Source of the DNA: Antedon mediterranea
Lineage: Eukaryota; Echinodermata; Crinoidea; Comatulida; Antedonidae
Direction of reading: 5' to 3'
DNA length: 64,000 nucleotides
Assembly: GCF_964355755.1 (NCBI RefSeq)
Contig: NC_092679.1
Coordinates: 9,486,001 to 9,550,000 of the forward strand
Each line of letters opens with the position of its first letter. The first letter of the stretch is position 1. Positions 23,909-34,245 of the stretch are shown here, piece after piece. The notes under the pieces were generated by a model. That model was not told the DNA's origin, did no database searches, and was given only the letters and a program-made list of their open reading frames with translations. The translations under genes and the position numbers were made by a program.

Positions 23909-24000
23909 AGACGATGTGGACGAATTTCCATCAATTTCAGTTAATTACAACGAAATAATAATAAAATGAATGTTTCAATAATACGTGTATAATAAATAGC

Positions 24001-24096
24001 GAAATAAACATCGCTCGCGAGGAGGGTCGAGAGAGAGGCCAAGGTGGTCGACTCTGTGATTCTCACGCATGCGCAAAATAACTCCGTGTACCCAGC
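24001..24096 (-). promoter_or_regulatory. CpG-rich, promoter-like right end of the element
   Basis: GCTCGCGAGGAGGGTCGAGAG and GGTCGACTC are followed by CACGCATGCGCA (24064-24075), close to the NRF-1 palindrome. It stands upstream of the minus-strand candidate at 23931. A second YY1-like word AAGATGGCC lies at 24127-24135. Promoter activity is inferred from composition and motifs only. Confidence 0.37.
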
Positions 24097-24325
24097 AAGA
24101 TAGGCATTTGGCTATGAATTTCGTAAAAGATGGCCTTGAAAAACGAAATTAAAATCCGTTTAAAAAAAAACTTGGTTGATAATATGAATTAATTTTATTC
24201 GATTAGGCTAACATACTTATCCAAGAATAAAAATATCAAAGCAATAAGTAATTACTACCATGCTTTTGCATCAATCAATGATTTACTGCTAAATTCCTAT
24301 CTCTGTAATACAAAAATAACTTTTA

Positions 24326-24335
24326 GTGACGTCAC
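24326..24335. promoter_or_regulatory. CRE-like palindrome
   Basis: GTGACGTCAC contains the full TGACGTCA core bound by CREB/ATF proteins in animals. It lies about 150 bases from the right end of the element; the same site is at +12,680 and +23,450. Confidence 0.45.
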
Positions 24336-24467
24336 AAAAAGTTTTTCACAGGTTTCTCAGGGGCGTTTTGAGGGCGTTGTCGTCCTCCAAAACATTAAGT
24401 ATGACTATGGCAAGCTTAAAACTGATTGATCTACACGTTGAGCCAATAAAATGATATTGCTAGGAAC

Positions 24468-24482
24468 CCTTTCATATCCATT
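24468..24482 (-). repeat. Right terminal inverted repeat, copy 1
   Basis: CCTTTCATATCCATT, exact reverse complement of the left end, followed by the TTAA duplication at 24483-24486 and then satellite GCACTTTGGTG. Copies 2 and 3 have theirs at 37148-37162 and 47918-47932. Confidence 0.88.
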
Positions 24483-26773
24483 TTAAGCACTTTGGTGTTT
24501 TTTTGTTAACAAGTTTTTCGAAATTCTCAAAATGGTCTAAAACGTTTCCAAATGCGATTTGAAGCTATTCTGTACACTTTGATGTTTTGTGTGAAAATTT
24601 TCTGTCGAAATGCTCAAAATGGTCAAAAACGTTTTTAAATACGATATTAAGCTACTTTGTGCTCTTTGATGTTTTTGTGTGAAATGTTTTATCGAAATGC
24701 TCAAAATGGTCTAAAACGGTTTCTAATGTGATTTCAAGCACTTTGATGTTTTTGTGTAACCAAGTTTTTCGAAAATCACAAAATTGTCTAAAACGTCTCC
24801 AAATGCGATTTGAAGCTATTCTGTACTCTTTGATGTTTTTATGTTAACAAGTTTTTTTGAAAATCACAAAATGGTCTAAAACGTCTCTAAATGAGATTTG
24901 AAGCTTTTCTGTACACTTTGATGTTTTTATGTTAACAAGTTTTTTCGAAAATCACAAAATGGTCTAAAATGTCTCCAAATGCGATTTGAAGCTATTCTAA
25001 GCACTTTGGTGTTTTTATGGAAACAAATTTTTTCGAAAATCACAAAATGGTCTAAAACGTCTCCAAATGTGATTTGAAGCTATTCTGTACACTTTGATGT
25101 TTTTATGTTAGCAAGTTTTTTCGAAAATCACAAAATGGTCTAAAACGTCTACAAATGCGATTTGAAGCTAATCTGTACACTTTGATGTTTTTATGTTAAC
25201 AAGTTTTTTCGAAAATCACAAAATGGTCTAAAACGTTTCCAAATGCGATTTGAAGCTATTCTGTACACTTTGATGTTTTGTGTGAAAATTTTCTGTCGAA
25301 ATGCTCAAAATGGTCAAAAACGTTTTTAAATACGATATTAAGCTACTTTGTGCTCTTTGATGTTTTTGTGTGAAATGTTTTATCGAAATGCTCAAAATGG
25401 TCTAAAACGGTTTCTAATGTGATTTCAAGCACTTTGATGTTTTTGTGTAACCAAGTTTTTCGAAAATCACAAAATTGTCTAAAACGTCTCCAAATGCGAT
25501 TTGAAGCTATTCTGTACACTTTGATGTTTTTATGTTAACAAGTTTTTCGAAAATCACAAAATGGTCTAAAACGTCTCCAAATGCGATTTGAAGCAATTCT
25601 GTACACTTTGATAAAGTTTTTCGAAAATCACAAAATGGTCTAAAACGTCTCTAAATGCGATTTGAAGCTTTTCTGTACACTTTGATGTTTTTATGTTAAC
25701 AACTTTTTTCGAAAATCACAAAATGGTCTAAAATGTCTCCAAATGCGATTTGAAGCTATTCTAAGCACTTTGATGTTTTTATGTTAACAAGTTTTTTCGA
25801 AAATCACAAAATGGTCTAAAACGTCTCCAATAGCGATTTTAAGCTATTCTGTACACTTTGGTGTTTTTATGTTAACAAGTTTTTTCGAAAATCACAAAAT
25901 GGTCTAAAACGTCTCCAAATGCGATTTGAAGCTATTCTGTACACTTTGATGTTTTTATGTTAACAAGTTTTTTCGAAAATCACAAAATGGTCTAAAACGT
26001 CTACAAATGCAATTTGTAGCTATTCTAAGCACTTTTGTGTTTTTATGTTAACAAGTTTTTTCGAAAATCACAAAATGGTCTAAAACGTCTGCAAATGCGA
26101 TTTGAAACTATTCTTAGCCCATTGGTGTTTTTATTTAAACAAATTTTTTCGAAACTCACAAAATGGTCTAAAACGTCTCCAAATGCGATTTGAAGCTATT
26201 TTAAGCACTTTGGTGTTTTTGTGTTAACAAGTTTTTCGAAATGCTCAAAATGGTCTAGGCCTAAAACGTTTTTAAACACGATATTAAGCTATTTTGTGCT
26301 CTTTGATGTTTTTTTGTGAAAAGTTTTAGCAAAATGCTCAAAATGGTCTAAAACGATTTCTAATGTGATTTTAAGCACTTTGATGTTTTTATGTTAACTA
26401 GTTTTTTCGAAAATCACAAAATGGTCTAAAACGTCTCCAAATACGATTTGAAGCTATTTTAAGCACTTAGGTGCTTTTGTGTAACCAAGTTTTTTAGAAA
26501 ATCACAAAATGGTCTAAAACATCTCCAAATGCGATTTAAAGCTATTTTAAGCACTTTGGTGTTTTTATGTTAACAAGTTTTTTCGAAAATCACAAAATGG
26601 TCTAAAACGTCTCCAAATGCGATTTGAAGCTATTTTAAGCACTTTGGTGTTTTTGTGTTAACAAGTTTTTCGAAATGCTCAAAATGGTCTAAAACGTTTC
26701 CAAATGCGATTTGAAGCTATTCTGTACACTTTGATGTTTTGTGTGAAAATTTTCTGTCGAAATGCTCAAAATG
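24483..26773 (+). repeat. Element-adjacent HOR segment, copy 1
   Basis: It aligns with 37163-39701, 47933-50222 and, from 25591 on, with 61071-62517. Shared marks are a truncated monomer GATAAAGTTTTTCG at 25610 and a six-base GGCCTA insertion at 26252-26266 (GGTCTAGGCCTAAAACG). It ends at the divergent monomer starting at 26774. Confidence 0.85.
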
Positions 26774-28931
26774 GTCAAAAACGTTTTTAAATACGATATT
26801 AAGCTACTTTGTGCTCTTTGATGTTTTTGTGTGAAATGTTTTATCGAAATGCTCAAAATGGTCTAAAACGGTTTCTAATGTGATTTCAAGCACTTTGATG
26901 TTTTTGTGTAACCAAGTTTTTCGAAAATCACAAAATTGTCTAAAACGTCTCCAAATGCGATTTGAAGCTATTCTGTACTCTTTGATGTTTTTATGTTAAC
27001 AAGTTTTTCGAAAATCACAAAATGGTCTAAAACGTCTCCAAATGCGATTTTAAGCTATTCTAAGCACTTTGGTGTTTTTATGTTAACAAGTTTTTTTGAA
27101 AATCACAAAATGGTCTAAAACGTCTCTAAATGAGATTTGAAGCTTTTCTGTACACTTTGATGTTTTTATGTTAACAAGTTTTTTCGAAAATCACAAAATG
27201 GTCTAAAATGTCTCCAAATGCGATTTGAAGCTATTCTAAGCACTTTGGTGTTTTTATGGAAACAATTTTTTTCGAAAATCACAAAATGGTCTAAAACGTC
27301 TCCAAATGTGATTTGAAGCTATTCTGTAAACTTTGATGTTTTTATGTTAGCAAGTTTTTTCGAAAATCACAAAATGGTCTAAAACGTCTACAAATGCGAT
27401 TTGAAGCTAATCTGTACACTTTGATGTTTTTATGTTAACAAGTTTTTTCGAAAATCACAAAATGGTCTAAAACGTTTCCAAATGCGATTTGAAGCTATTC
27501 TGTACACTTTGATGTTTTGTGTGAAATTTTTCTGTCGAAATGCTCAAAATGGTCAAAAACGTTTTTAAATACGATATTAAGCTACTTTGTGCTCTTTGAT
27601 GTTTTTGTGTGAAATGTTTTATCGAAATGCTCAAAATGGTCTAAAACGGTTTCTAATGTGATTTCAAGCACTTTGATGTTTTTGTGTAACCAAGTTTTTC
27701 GAAAATCACAAAATTGTCTAAAACGTCTCCAAATGCGATTTGAAGCTATTCTTTACACTTTGATGTTTTTATGTTAACAAGTTTTTCGAAAATCACAAAA
27801 TGGTCTAAAACGTCTCCAAATGCGATTTGAAGCTATTCTAAGCACTTTGGTGTTTTTATGTTAACAAGTTTTTTCGAAAATCACAAAATGGTCTAAAACG
27901 TCTCCAAATGCGATTTGAAGCTATTCTAAGCACTTTGGTGTTTTTATGTTAACAAGTTTTTTCGAAAATCACAAAATGGTCTAAAACGTCTCCAAATGCG
28001 ATTTGAAGCTATTCTAAGCACTTTGGTGTTTTTATGTTAACAAGTTTTTTCGAAAATCACAAAATGGTCTAAAACGTCTCCAAATGCGATTTGAAGCTAT
28101 TTTAAGCACTTTGGTGCTTTTGTGTAACCAAGTTTTTTCGAAAATCACGAAATGGTCTAAAACGTCTCCAAATGCGATTTGAAGCTATTCTAAGCACTTT
28201 GGTGTTTTTACGTTAACAAGTTTTTTCGAAATTCACAAAATGGTCTAAAACGTCTCCAAATGCGATTTGAAGCTATTCTGTACACTTTGATGTTTTTATG
28301 TTAACAAGTTTTTTCGAAAATCACAAAATGGTCTAAAACGTTTCCAAATGCGATTTGAAGCTTTTCTGTACACTTTGATGATTTTATGTTAACAACTTTT
28401 TTCGAAAATCACAAAATGGTCTAAAACGTCTCCAATAGCGATTTGAAGCTTTTCTGTACACTTTGGTGTTTTTATGTTAACAAGTTTTTTCGAAAATCAC
28501 AAAATGGTCTAAAACGTCTCCAAATGCGATTTGAAGCTATTCTGTACACTTTGATGTTTTTATGTTAACAAGTTTTTCGAAAATGACAAAATGGTCTAAA
28601 ACGTCTACAAATGCGATTTGAAGCTATTCTGTACACTTTGATGTTTTGTGTGAAAATTTTCTGTCGAAATGCTCAAAATGGTCAAAAACGTTTTTAAATA
28701 CGATATTAAGCTACTTTGTGCTCTTTGATGTTTTTGTGTGAAAAGTTTTATCGAAATGCTCAAAATGGTCTAAAACGGTTTCTAGTGTGATTTCAAGCAC
28801 TTTGATGTTTTTGTGTAACCAAGTTTTTCGAAAATCACAAAATTGTCTAAAACGTCTCCAAATGCGATTTGAAGCTATTCTGTACACTTTGATGTTTTGT
28901 GTGAAAATTTTCTGTCAAAATGCTCAAAATG
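26774..28931 (+). repeat. About 2.16-kb HOR segment missing from block 3
   Basis: It runs from one divergent monomer start to another. The offset to block 3 changes from 12,929 before it to about 10,770 after it, so block 3 lacks this part. Block 4 keeps a version (50223 to about 51640) with the same CACGAAATGG and TTACGTTAAC variants. Confidence 0.75.
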
Positions 28932-29671
28932 GTCAAAAACGTTTTTAAATACGATATTAAGCTACTTTGTGCTCTTTGATGTTTTTGTGTGAAATGTTTT
29001 ATCGAAATGCTCAAAATGGTCTAAAACGGTTTCTAATGTGATTTCAAGCACTTTGATGTTTTTGTGTAACCAAGTTTTTTCGAAAATCACAAAATTGTCT
29101 AAAACGTCTCCAAATGTGATTTGAAGCTATTCTGTACTCTTTGATGTTTTTATGTTAACAAGTTTTTCGAAAATCACAAAATGGTCTAAAACGTCTCCAA
29201 ATGTGATTTTAAGCTATTCTAACCACTTTGGTGTTTTTATGTTAACAAGTTTTTTTGAAAATCACAAAATGGTCTAAAACGTCTCTAAATGAGATTTGAA
29301 GCTTTTCTGTACACTTTGATGTTTTTATGTTAAAAAGTTTTTTCGAAAATCACAAAATGGTCTAAAATGTCTCCAAATGCGATTTGAAGCTATTCTAAGC
29401 ACTTTGGTGTTTTTATGGAAACAATTTTTTTCGAAAATCACAAAATGGTCTAAAACGTCTCCAAATGTGATTTGAAGCTATTCTGTACACTTTGATGTTT
29501 TTATGTTAGCAAGTTTTTTCGAAAATCACAAAATGGTCTAAAACGTCTACAAATGCGATTTGAAGCTAATCTGTACACTTTGATGTTTTTATGTTAACAA
29601 GTTTTTTCGAAAATCACAAAATGGTCTAAAACGTTTCCAAATGCGATTTGAAGCTATTCTGTACACTTTGA

Positions 29672-32600
29672 TGTTTTGTTTGAAAATTTTCTGTCGAAAT
29701 GCTCAAAATGGTCAAAAACGTTTTTAAATACGATATTAAGCTACTTTGTGCTCTTTGATGTTTTTGTGTGAAATGTTTTATCGAAATGCTCAAAATGGTC
29801 TAAAATGGTTTCTAATGTGATTTCAAGCACTTTGATGTTTTTGTGTAACCAAGTTTTTCGAAAATCACAAAATTGTCTAAAACGTCTCCAAATGCGATTT
29901 GAAGCTATTCTGTACACTTTGATGTTTTTATGTTAACAAGTTTTTCGAAAATCACAAAATGGTCTAAAACGTCTCCAAATGCGATTTTAAGCTATTCTAA
30001 GCACTTTGGTGTTTTTATGTTAAGAAGTTTTTTCGAAAATCACAAAATGGTCTAAAACGTCTCCAAATGCGATTTGAAGCTATTTTAAGAACTTTGGTGT
30101 TTTTATCTTAACAAGTTTTTTCGAAAATCACAAAATGGTCTAAAACGTCTCCAAATGCGATTTGAAGCTATTCTAAGCACTTTGGTGTTTTTATGTTAAC
30201 AAGTTTTTTCAAAAATCACAAAACGGTCTAAAACGTCTCCAAATGCGATTTGAAGCTTTTCTGTACACTTTGATAATTTTATGTTAACAAGTTTTTTCAA
30301 AAATCACAAAATGGTCTAAAACGTTTCCAAATGCGATTTGAAGCTATTCTGTACACTTTGATGTTTTGTGTGAAAATTTTCTGTCGAAATGCTCAAAATG
30401 GTCATAAACGTTTTTAAATACGATATTAAGCTACTTTGTGCTCTTTGATGTTTTTGTGTGAAAAGTTTTATCGAAATGCTCAAAATGGTCTAAAACGGTT
30501 TCTAATGTGATTTCAAGCACTTTGATGTTTTTGTGTAACCAAGTTTTTCGAAAATCACAAAATTGTCTAAAACGTCTCCAAATGCGATTTGAAGCTATTC
30601 TGTACACTTTGATGTTTTTATGTTAACAAGTTTTTTCGAAAATCACAAAAGAGTCTAAAATATCTCGAAATGCGATTTGAAGCTATTCTAAGCACTTTGG
30701 TGTTTTTATGTTAACAAGTTTTTTCGAAATCACAAAATGGTCTAAAATGTCTTCAAATGCGATTTGAAGCTAATCTTAGCACATTGGTGTTTTTATGTTA
30801 ACAAGTTTTTTTGAAAATCACAAAATGGTCTAAAACGACTCCAAATGCGATTTGAAGCTATTCTGTATACTTTTGTGTTTTTATGTTAACAAGTTTTTTC
30901 GAAAATCACAAAATGGTCTAAAACGTCTCCAAATGCGATTTGAAGCTATTTTAAGCACTTTGGTGTTTTTGTGTTAACAAGTTTTTCGAAAAGCTCAAAA
31001 TGGTCTAAAACGTTTTTAAACACGATTTTAAGCTATTTTGTGCTCTTTGATGTTTTTTTGTGAAAAGTTTTAGCGAAATGCTCAAAATGGTCTAAAACGA
31101 TTTCTAATGTGATTTTAAGCACTTTTATGTTTTTATGTTAACTAGTTTTTTCAAAAATCACAAAATGGTCTAAAACGTCTCCAAATGTGATTTGAAGCTA
31201 TTCTAAGCACTTTGGTGTTTTTATGTTAACAGTTTTTTCGAAAATCACAAAATGGTCTAAAACGTTTCCAAATGCGATTTGAAGCTATTCTGTACACTTT
31301 GATGTTTTTATGGTAACAAGTCTTTTAGAAAATCACAAAGTGGTCTAAAACACCTCCAAATGCGATTTAAAGCTATTTTAAGCCCTTTTGTGTTTTTGTG
31401 TAACCAAGTTTTTTCGAAAATCACAAAAGGGTCTAAAATGTCTCTAAATGCGATTTGAAGCTACTCTAAGCACTTTGGTGTTTTTATGCTAACAAGTTTT
31501 TTCGAAAATCAATAAATGGTCTAAAATGTCTCCAAATGCGATTTGAAGCTATTCTGTACACTTTGCTGTTTTGTGTGAAAAATGTTTGTCGAAATCCTCA
31601 AAATGGTCAAAAACGTTTTTAAATACGATATTAAGCTATTTTGTGCTCTTTGATGTTTTTGTGTGAAAAGTTTTATCGAAATACTCAAAATGGTCTAAAA
31701 CGGTTTCTAATGTGATTTTAAGCACTTTGATGTTTTTGTGTAACCAAGTTTTTTCGAAAATCACAAAATGGTCTAAAATGTCTCCAAATGCGATTTGAAG
31801 CGATTCTAAGCACTTTGGTGTTTTTATGGAAACAATTTTTTTCGAAAATCACAAAATGGTCTAAAACGTCTCCAATAGCAATTTGAAGCTTTTCTGTACA
31901 CTTTGATGTTTTTATGTTAACATGTTTTTTCGAAAATCACAAAATGGTCTAAAACGTCTCCAAATGCGATTTGAAGCTATTCTGTACACTTTGATGTTTT
32001 TATGTTAACAAGTTTTTTATAAAATCACAAAATGGTCTAAAACGTCTCCAAATGCGATTTGAAGCTATTCTGTACACTTTGATGTTTTTATGTTAACAAG
32101 TTTTTTCGAAAATCACAAAAGGGTCTAAAATGTCTCTAAATGCGATTTGAAGCTATTCTAAGCACTTAGGTGTTTTTATGTTAACAAGTTTTTTCGAAAA
32201 TCACAAAATGGTCTAAAACGTCTCCAAATGCGATTTGAAGCTATTCTAAGCACTTTGGTGTTTTTATGGAAACAATTTTTTTCGAAAATCACAAAATGGT
32301 CTAAAACGTCTCCAATAGCGATTTGAAGCTTTTCTGTACACTTTTATGTTTTTATGTTAACAAGTTTTTTCGAAAATCACAAAATGGTCTAAAACGTCTA
32401 CAAATGCGATTTGAAGCTATTCTGTACACTTTGATGTTTTTATGTTAACAAGTTTTTTCGAAAATCACAAAATGGTCTAAAACGTCTACAAATGCGATTT
32501 GAAGCTATTCTGTACACTTTGATGTTTTTATGTTAACTAGTTTTTTCGAAAATCACAAAATGGTCTAAAACGTTTCCAAATGCGATTTGAAGCTATTCTG

Positions 32601-34245
32601 TACACTTTGATGTTTTGTGTGAAAATTTTCTTTCGAAATGCTCAAAATGGTCAAAAACGTTTTTAAATACGATATTAAGCTACTTTGTGCTCTTTGATGT
32701 TTTTGTGTGAAATGTTTTATCGAAATGCTCAAAATGGTCTAAAACGGTTTCTAATGTGATTTCAAGCACTTTGATGTTTTTGTGTAACCAAGTTTTTCGA
32801 AAATCACAAAATTGTCTAAAACGTCTCCAAATGCGATTTGAAGCTATTCTGTACACTTTGATGTTTTTATGTTAACAAGTTTTTCGAAAATCACAAAATG
32901 GTCTAAAATGACTCCAAATGCGATTTGAAGCTATTCTAAGCACTTTGATGTTTTTATGTTAACAAGTTTTTCGAAAATCACAAAATGGTCTAAAACGTCT
33001 CCAAATGCGATTTTAAGCTATTCTAAGAACTTTGGTGTTTTTATGTTAACAAGTTTTTTTGAAAATCACAAAATGGTCTAAAACGTCTCTAAATGCGATT
33101 TGAAGCTTTTCTGTACACTTTGATGTTTTTATGTTAACAACTTTTTTCGAAAATCACAAAATTGTCTAAAATGTCTCCAAATGCGATTTGAAGCTATTCT
33201 AAGCACTTTGGTGTTTTTATGGAAACAATTTTTTTCGAAAATCACAAAATGGTCTAAAACATCTCCAATAGCGATTTGAAGCTTTTCTTTACACTTTGGT
33301 ATTTTTATGTTAACAAGTTTTTTCGAAAATCACAAAATGGTCTAAAACGTCTCCAAATGCGATTTGAAGCTATTCTGTACACTTTGATGTTTTTATGTTA
33401 ACAAGTTTTTTCGAAAATCACAAAATGGTCTAAAACGTCTACAAATGCAATTTGAAGCTATTCTAAGCACTTTTGTGTTTTTATGTCAACAAGTTTTTTC
33501 GAAAATCACAAAATGGTCTAAAACGTCTGCAAATGCGATTTGAAACTATTCTTAGCACATTGGTGTTTTTATTTAATCAAATTTTTTCGAAACTCACAAA
33601 ATGGTCTAAAACGTCTCCAAATGCGATTTGAAGCTATTTTAAGCACTTTGGTGTTTTTGTGTTAACAAGTTTTTCCAAATGCTCAAAATGGTCTAAAACG
33701 TTTTTAAACACGATATTAAGCTATTTTGTGCTCTTTGATGTTTTTTTGTGAAAAGTTTTAGCAAAATGCTCAAAATGGTCTAAAACGATTTCTAATGTGA
33801 TTTTAAGCACTTTGATGTTTTTATGTTAACTAGTTTTTTCGAAAATCACAAAATGGTCTAAAACGTCTCCAAATGCGATTTGAAGCTATTTTAAGCACTT
33901 AGGTGCTTTTGTGTAACCAAGTTTTTTTGAAAATCACAAAAGGGTCTAAAATGTCTCCAAATGTGATTTGAAGCTATTTTAAGCACTTTGGTGTTTTTGT
34001 GTTAACAAGTTTTTCGAAAATCACAAAATTGTCTAAAACGTCTCCAAATGCGATTTGAAGCTATTCTGTACACTTTGATGTTTTTATGTTAACAAGTTTT
34101 TTAGAAAATCACAAAATGGTCTAAAACATCTCCAAATGCGATTTAAAGCTATTTTAAGCACTTTGGTGTTTTTATGTTAACAAGTTTTTTCGAAAATCAC
34201 AAAATGGTCTAAAACGTCTCCAAATGCGATTTGAAGCTATTTTAA
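29672..34245 (+). repeat. Left-flank HOR segment of element copy 2
   Basis: It aligns with 40441-45015 at an offset near 10,770. Private shared variants are GTTTTGTTTGAAAATTTTC at 29673 and 40442, GGTCATAAACG at 30400 and 41170, and GTTTTTCCAAATGC near 33670 and 44445. The last is not in the left flank of copy 1. Confidence 0.83.

Larger units (their letters stand above)
23046..23931 (-). pseudogene. Candidate three-exon minus-strand gene remnant in the element
   Basis: Exons by splice consensus are 23931-23764, 23368-23264 and 23141-23046. The first donor is CCAGAG|GTGAGC with acceptor CCTACCTACAG (395-bp intron). The second donor is ATTAAG|GTAACA with acceptor CCTTTTTTCAG (122-bp intron). 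Both junctions are in phase 0 and one reading frame runs through all three. The frame starts with ATG at 23931 (MEIRPHRLVNTGVN), has TAA at 23862-23860, TAG ten codons later, and TAA at 23281-23279, and ends with TAG at 23048-23046. Exon 2 reads VYNWSAIMIIDGRDKQMY and exon 3 VNRKIPRVLYNRCYLDH. Three internal stops in about 122 codons is fewer than I would expect in such AT-rich DNA, but not decisive. I recognise no domain. It could be a dead gene, a non-coding RNA with fortuitous frame, or chance. The element copies are nearly identical here, so they give no conservation test. Confidence 0.27.
21566..24482. mobile_element. TTAA-flanked non-autonomous DNA transposon, copy 1 (2,917 bp)
   Basis: The segment has no satellite structure. 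It starts AATGGATATGAAAGG and ends with the exact reverse complement CCTTTCATATCCATT, and it is bordered by TTAA on both sides (21562-21565, 24483-24486), while the unfilled satellite has one TTAA. TTAA duplications are known for the piggyBac, Kolobok and Sola3 superfamilies. Ends of the form 5'-RR...YY-3' fit Kolobok better than piggyBac as I recall their termini, but no transposase was found, so the class is open. The longest open frame is 66 codons on the minus strand and it is broken in copy 2. Inside are CpG-rich ends, splice-like sites on both strands and central poly(A) signals. Copies 2 and 3 lie at +12,680 and +23,450. Confidence 0.85.
24483..34245 (+). repeat. Satellite block 2 (between element copies 1 and 2)
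   Basis: The same monomer family in the same orientation, 9,763 bp. It starts with the right TTAA and GCACTTTGGTG and ends with GAAGCTATTTTAA. About 2.16 kb near 26.77-28.93 kb has no counterpart in block 3. The segment 29672-34245 is repeated at 40441-45015. No genes were seen. Confidence 0.97.

Noticed and set aside
21566-24482. LTR or LINE retrotransposon
   Set aside because: No long direct terminal repeats, no reverse transcriptase frame and no terminal poly(A); short inverted ends with TTAA borders fit a DNA transposon.
21566-24482. Helitron
   Set aside because: Inverted termini and TTAA duplication are visible, while TC...CTRR ends and A-T insertion are not.
21566-24482. tRNA or other known structured RNA gene
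   Set aside because: No B-box-like GTTCGAATCC with a matching A box and no cloverleaf could be found by eye.
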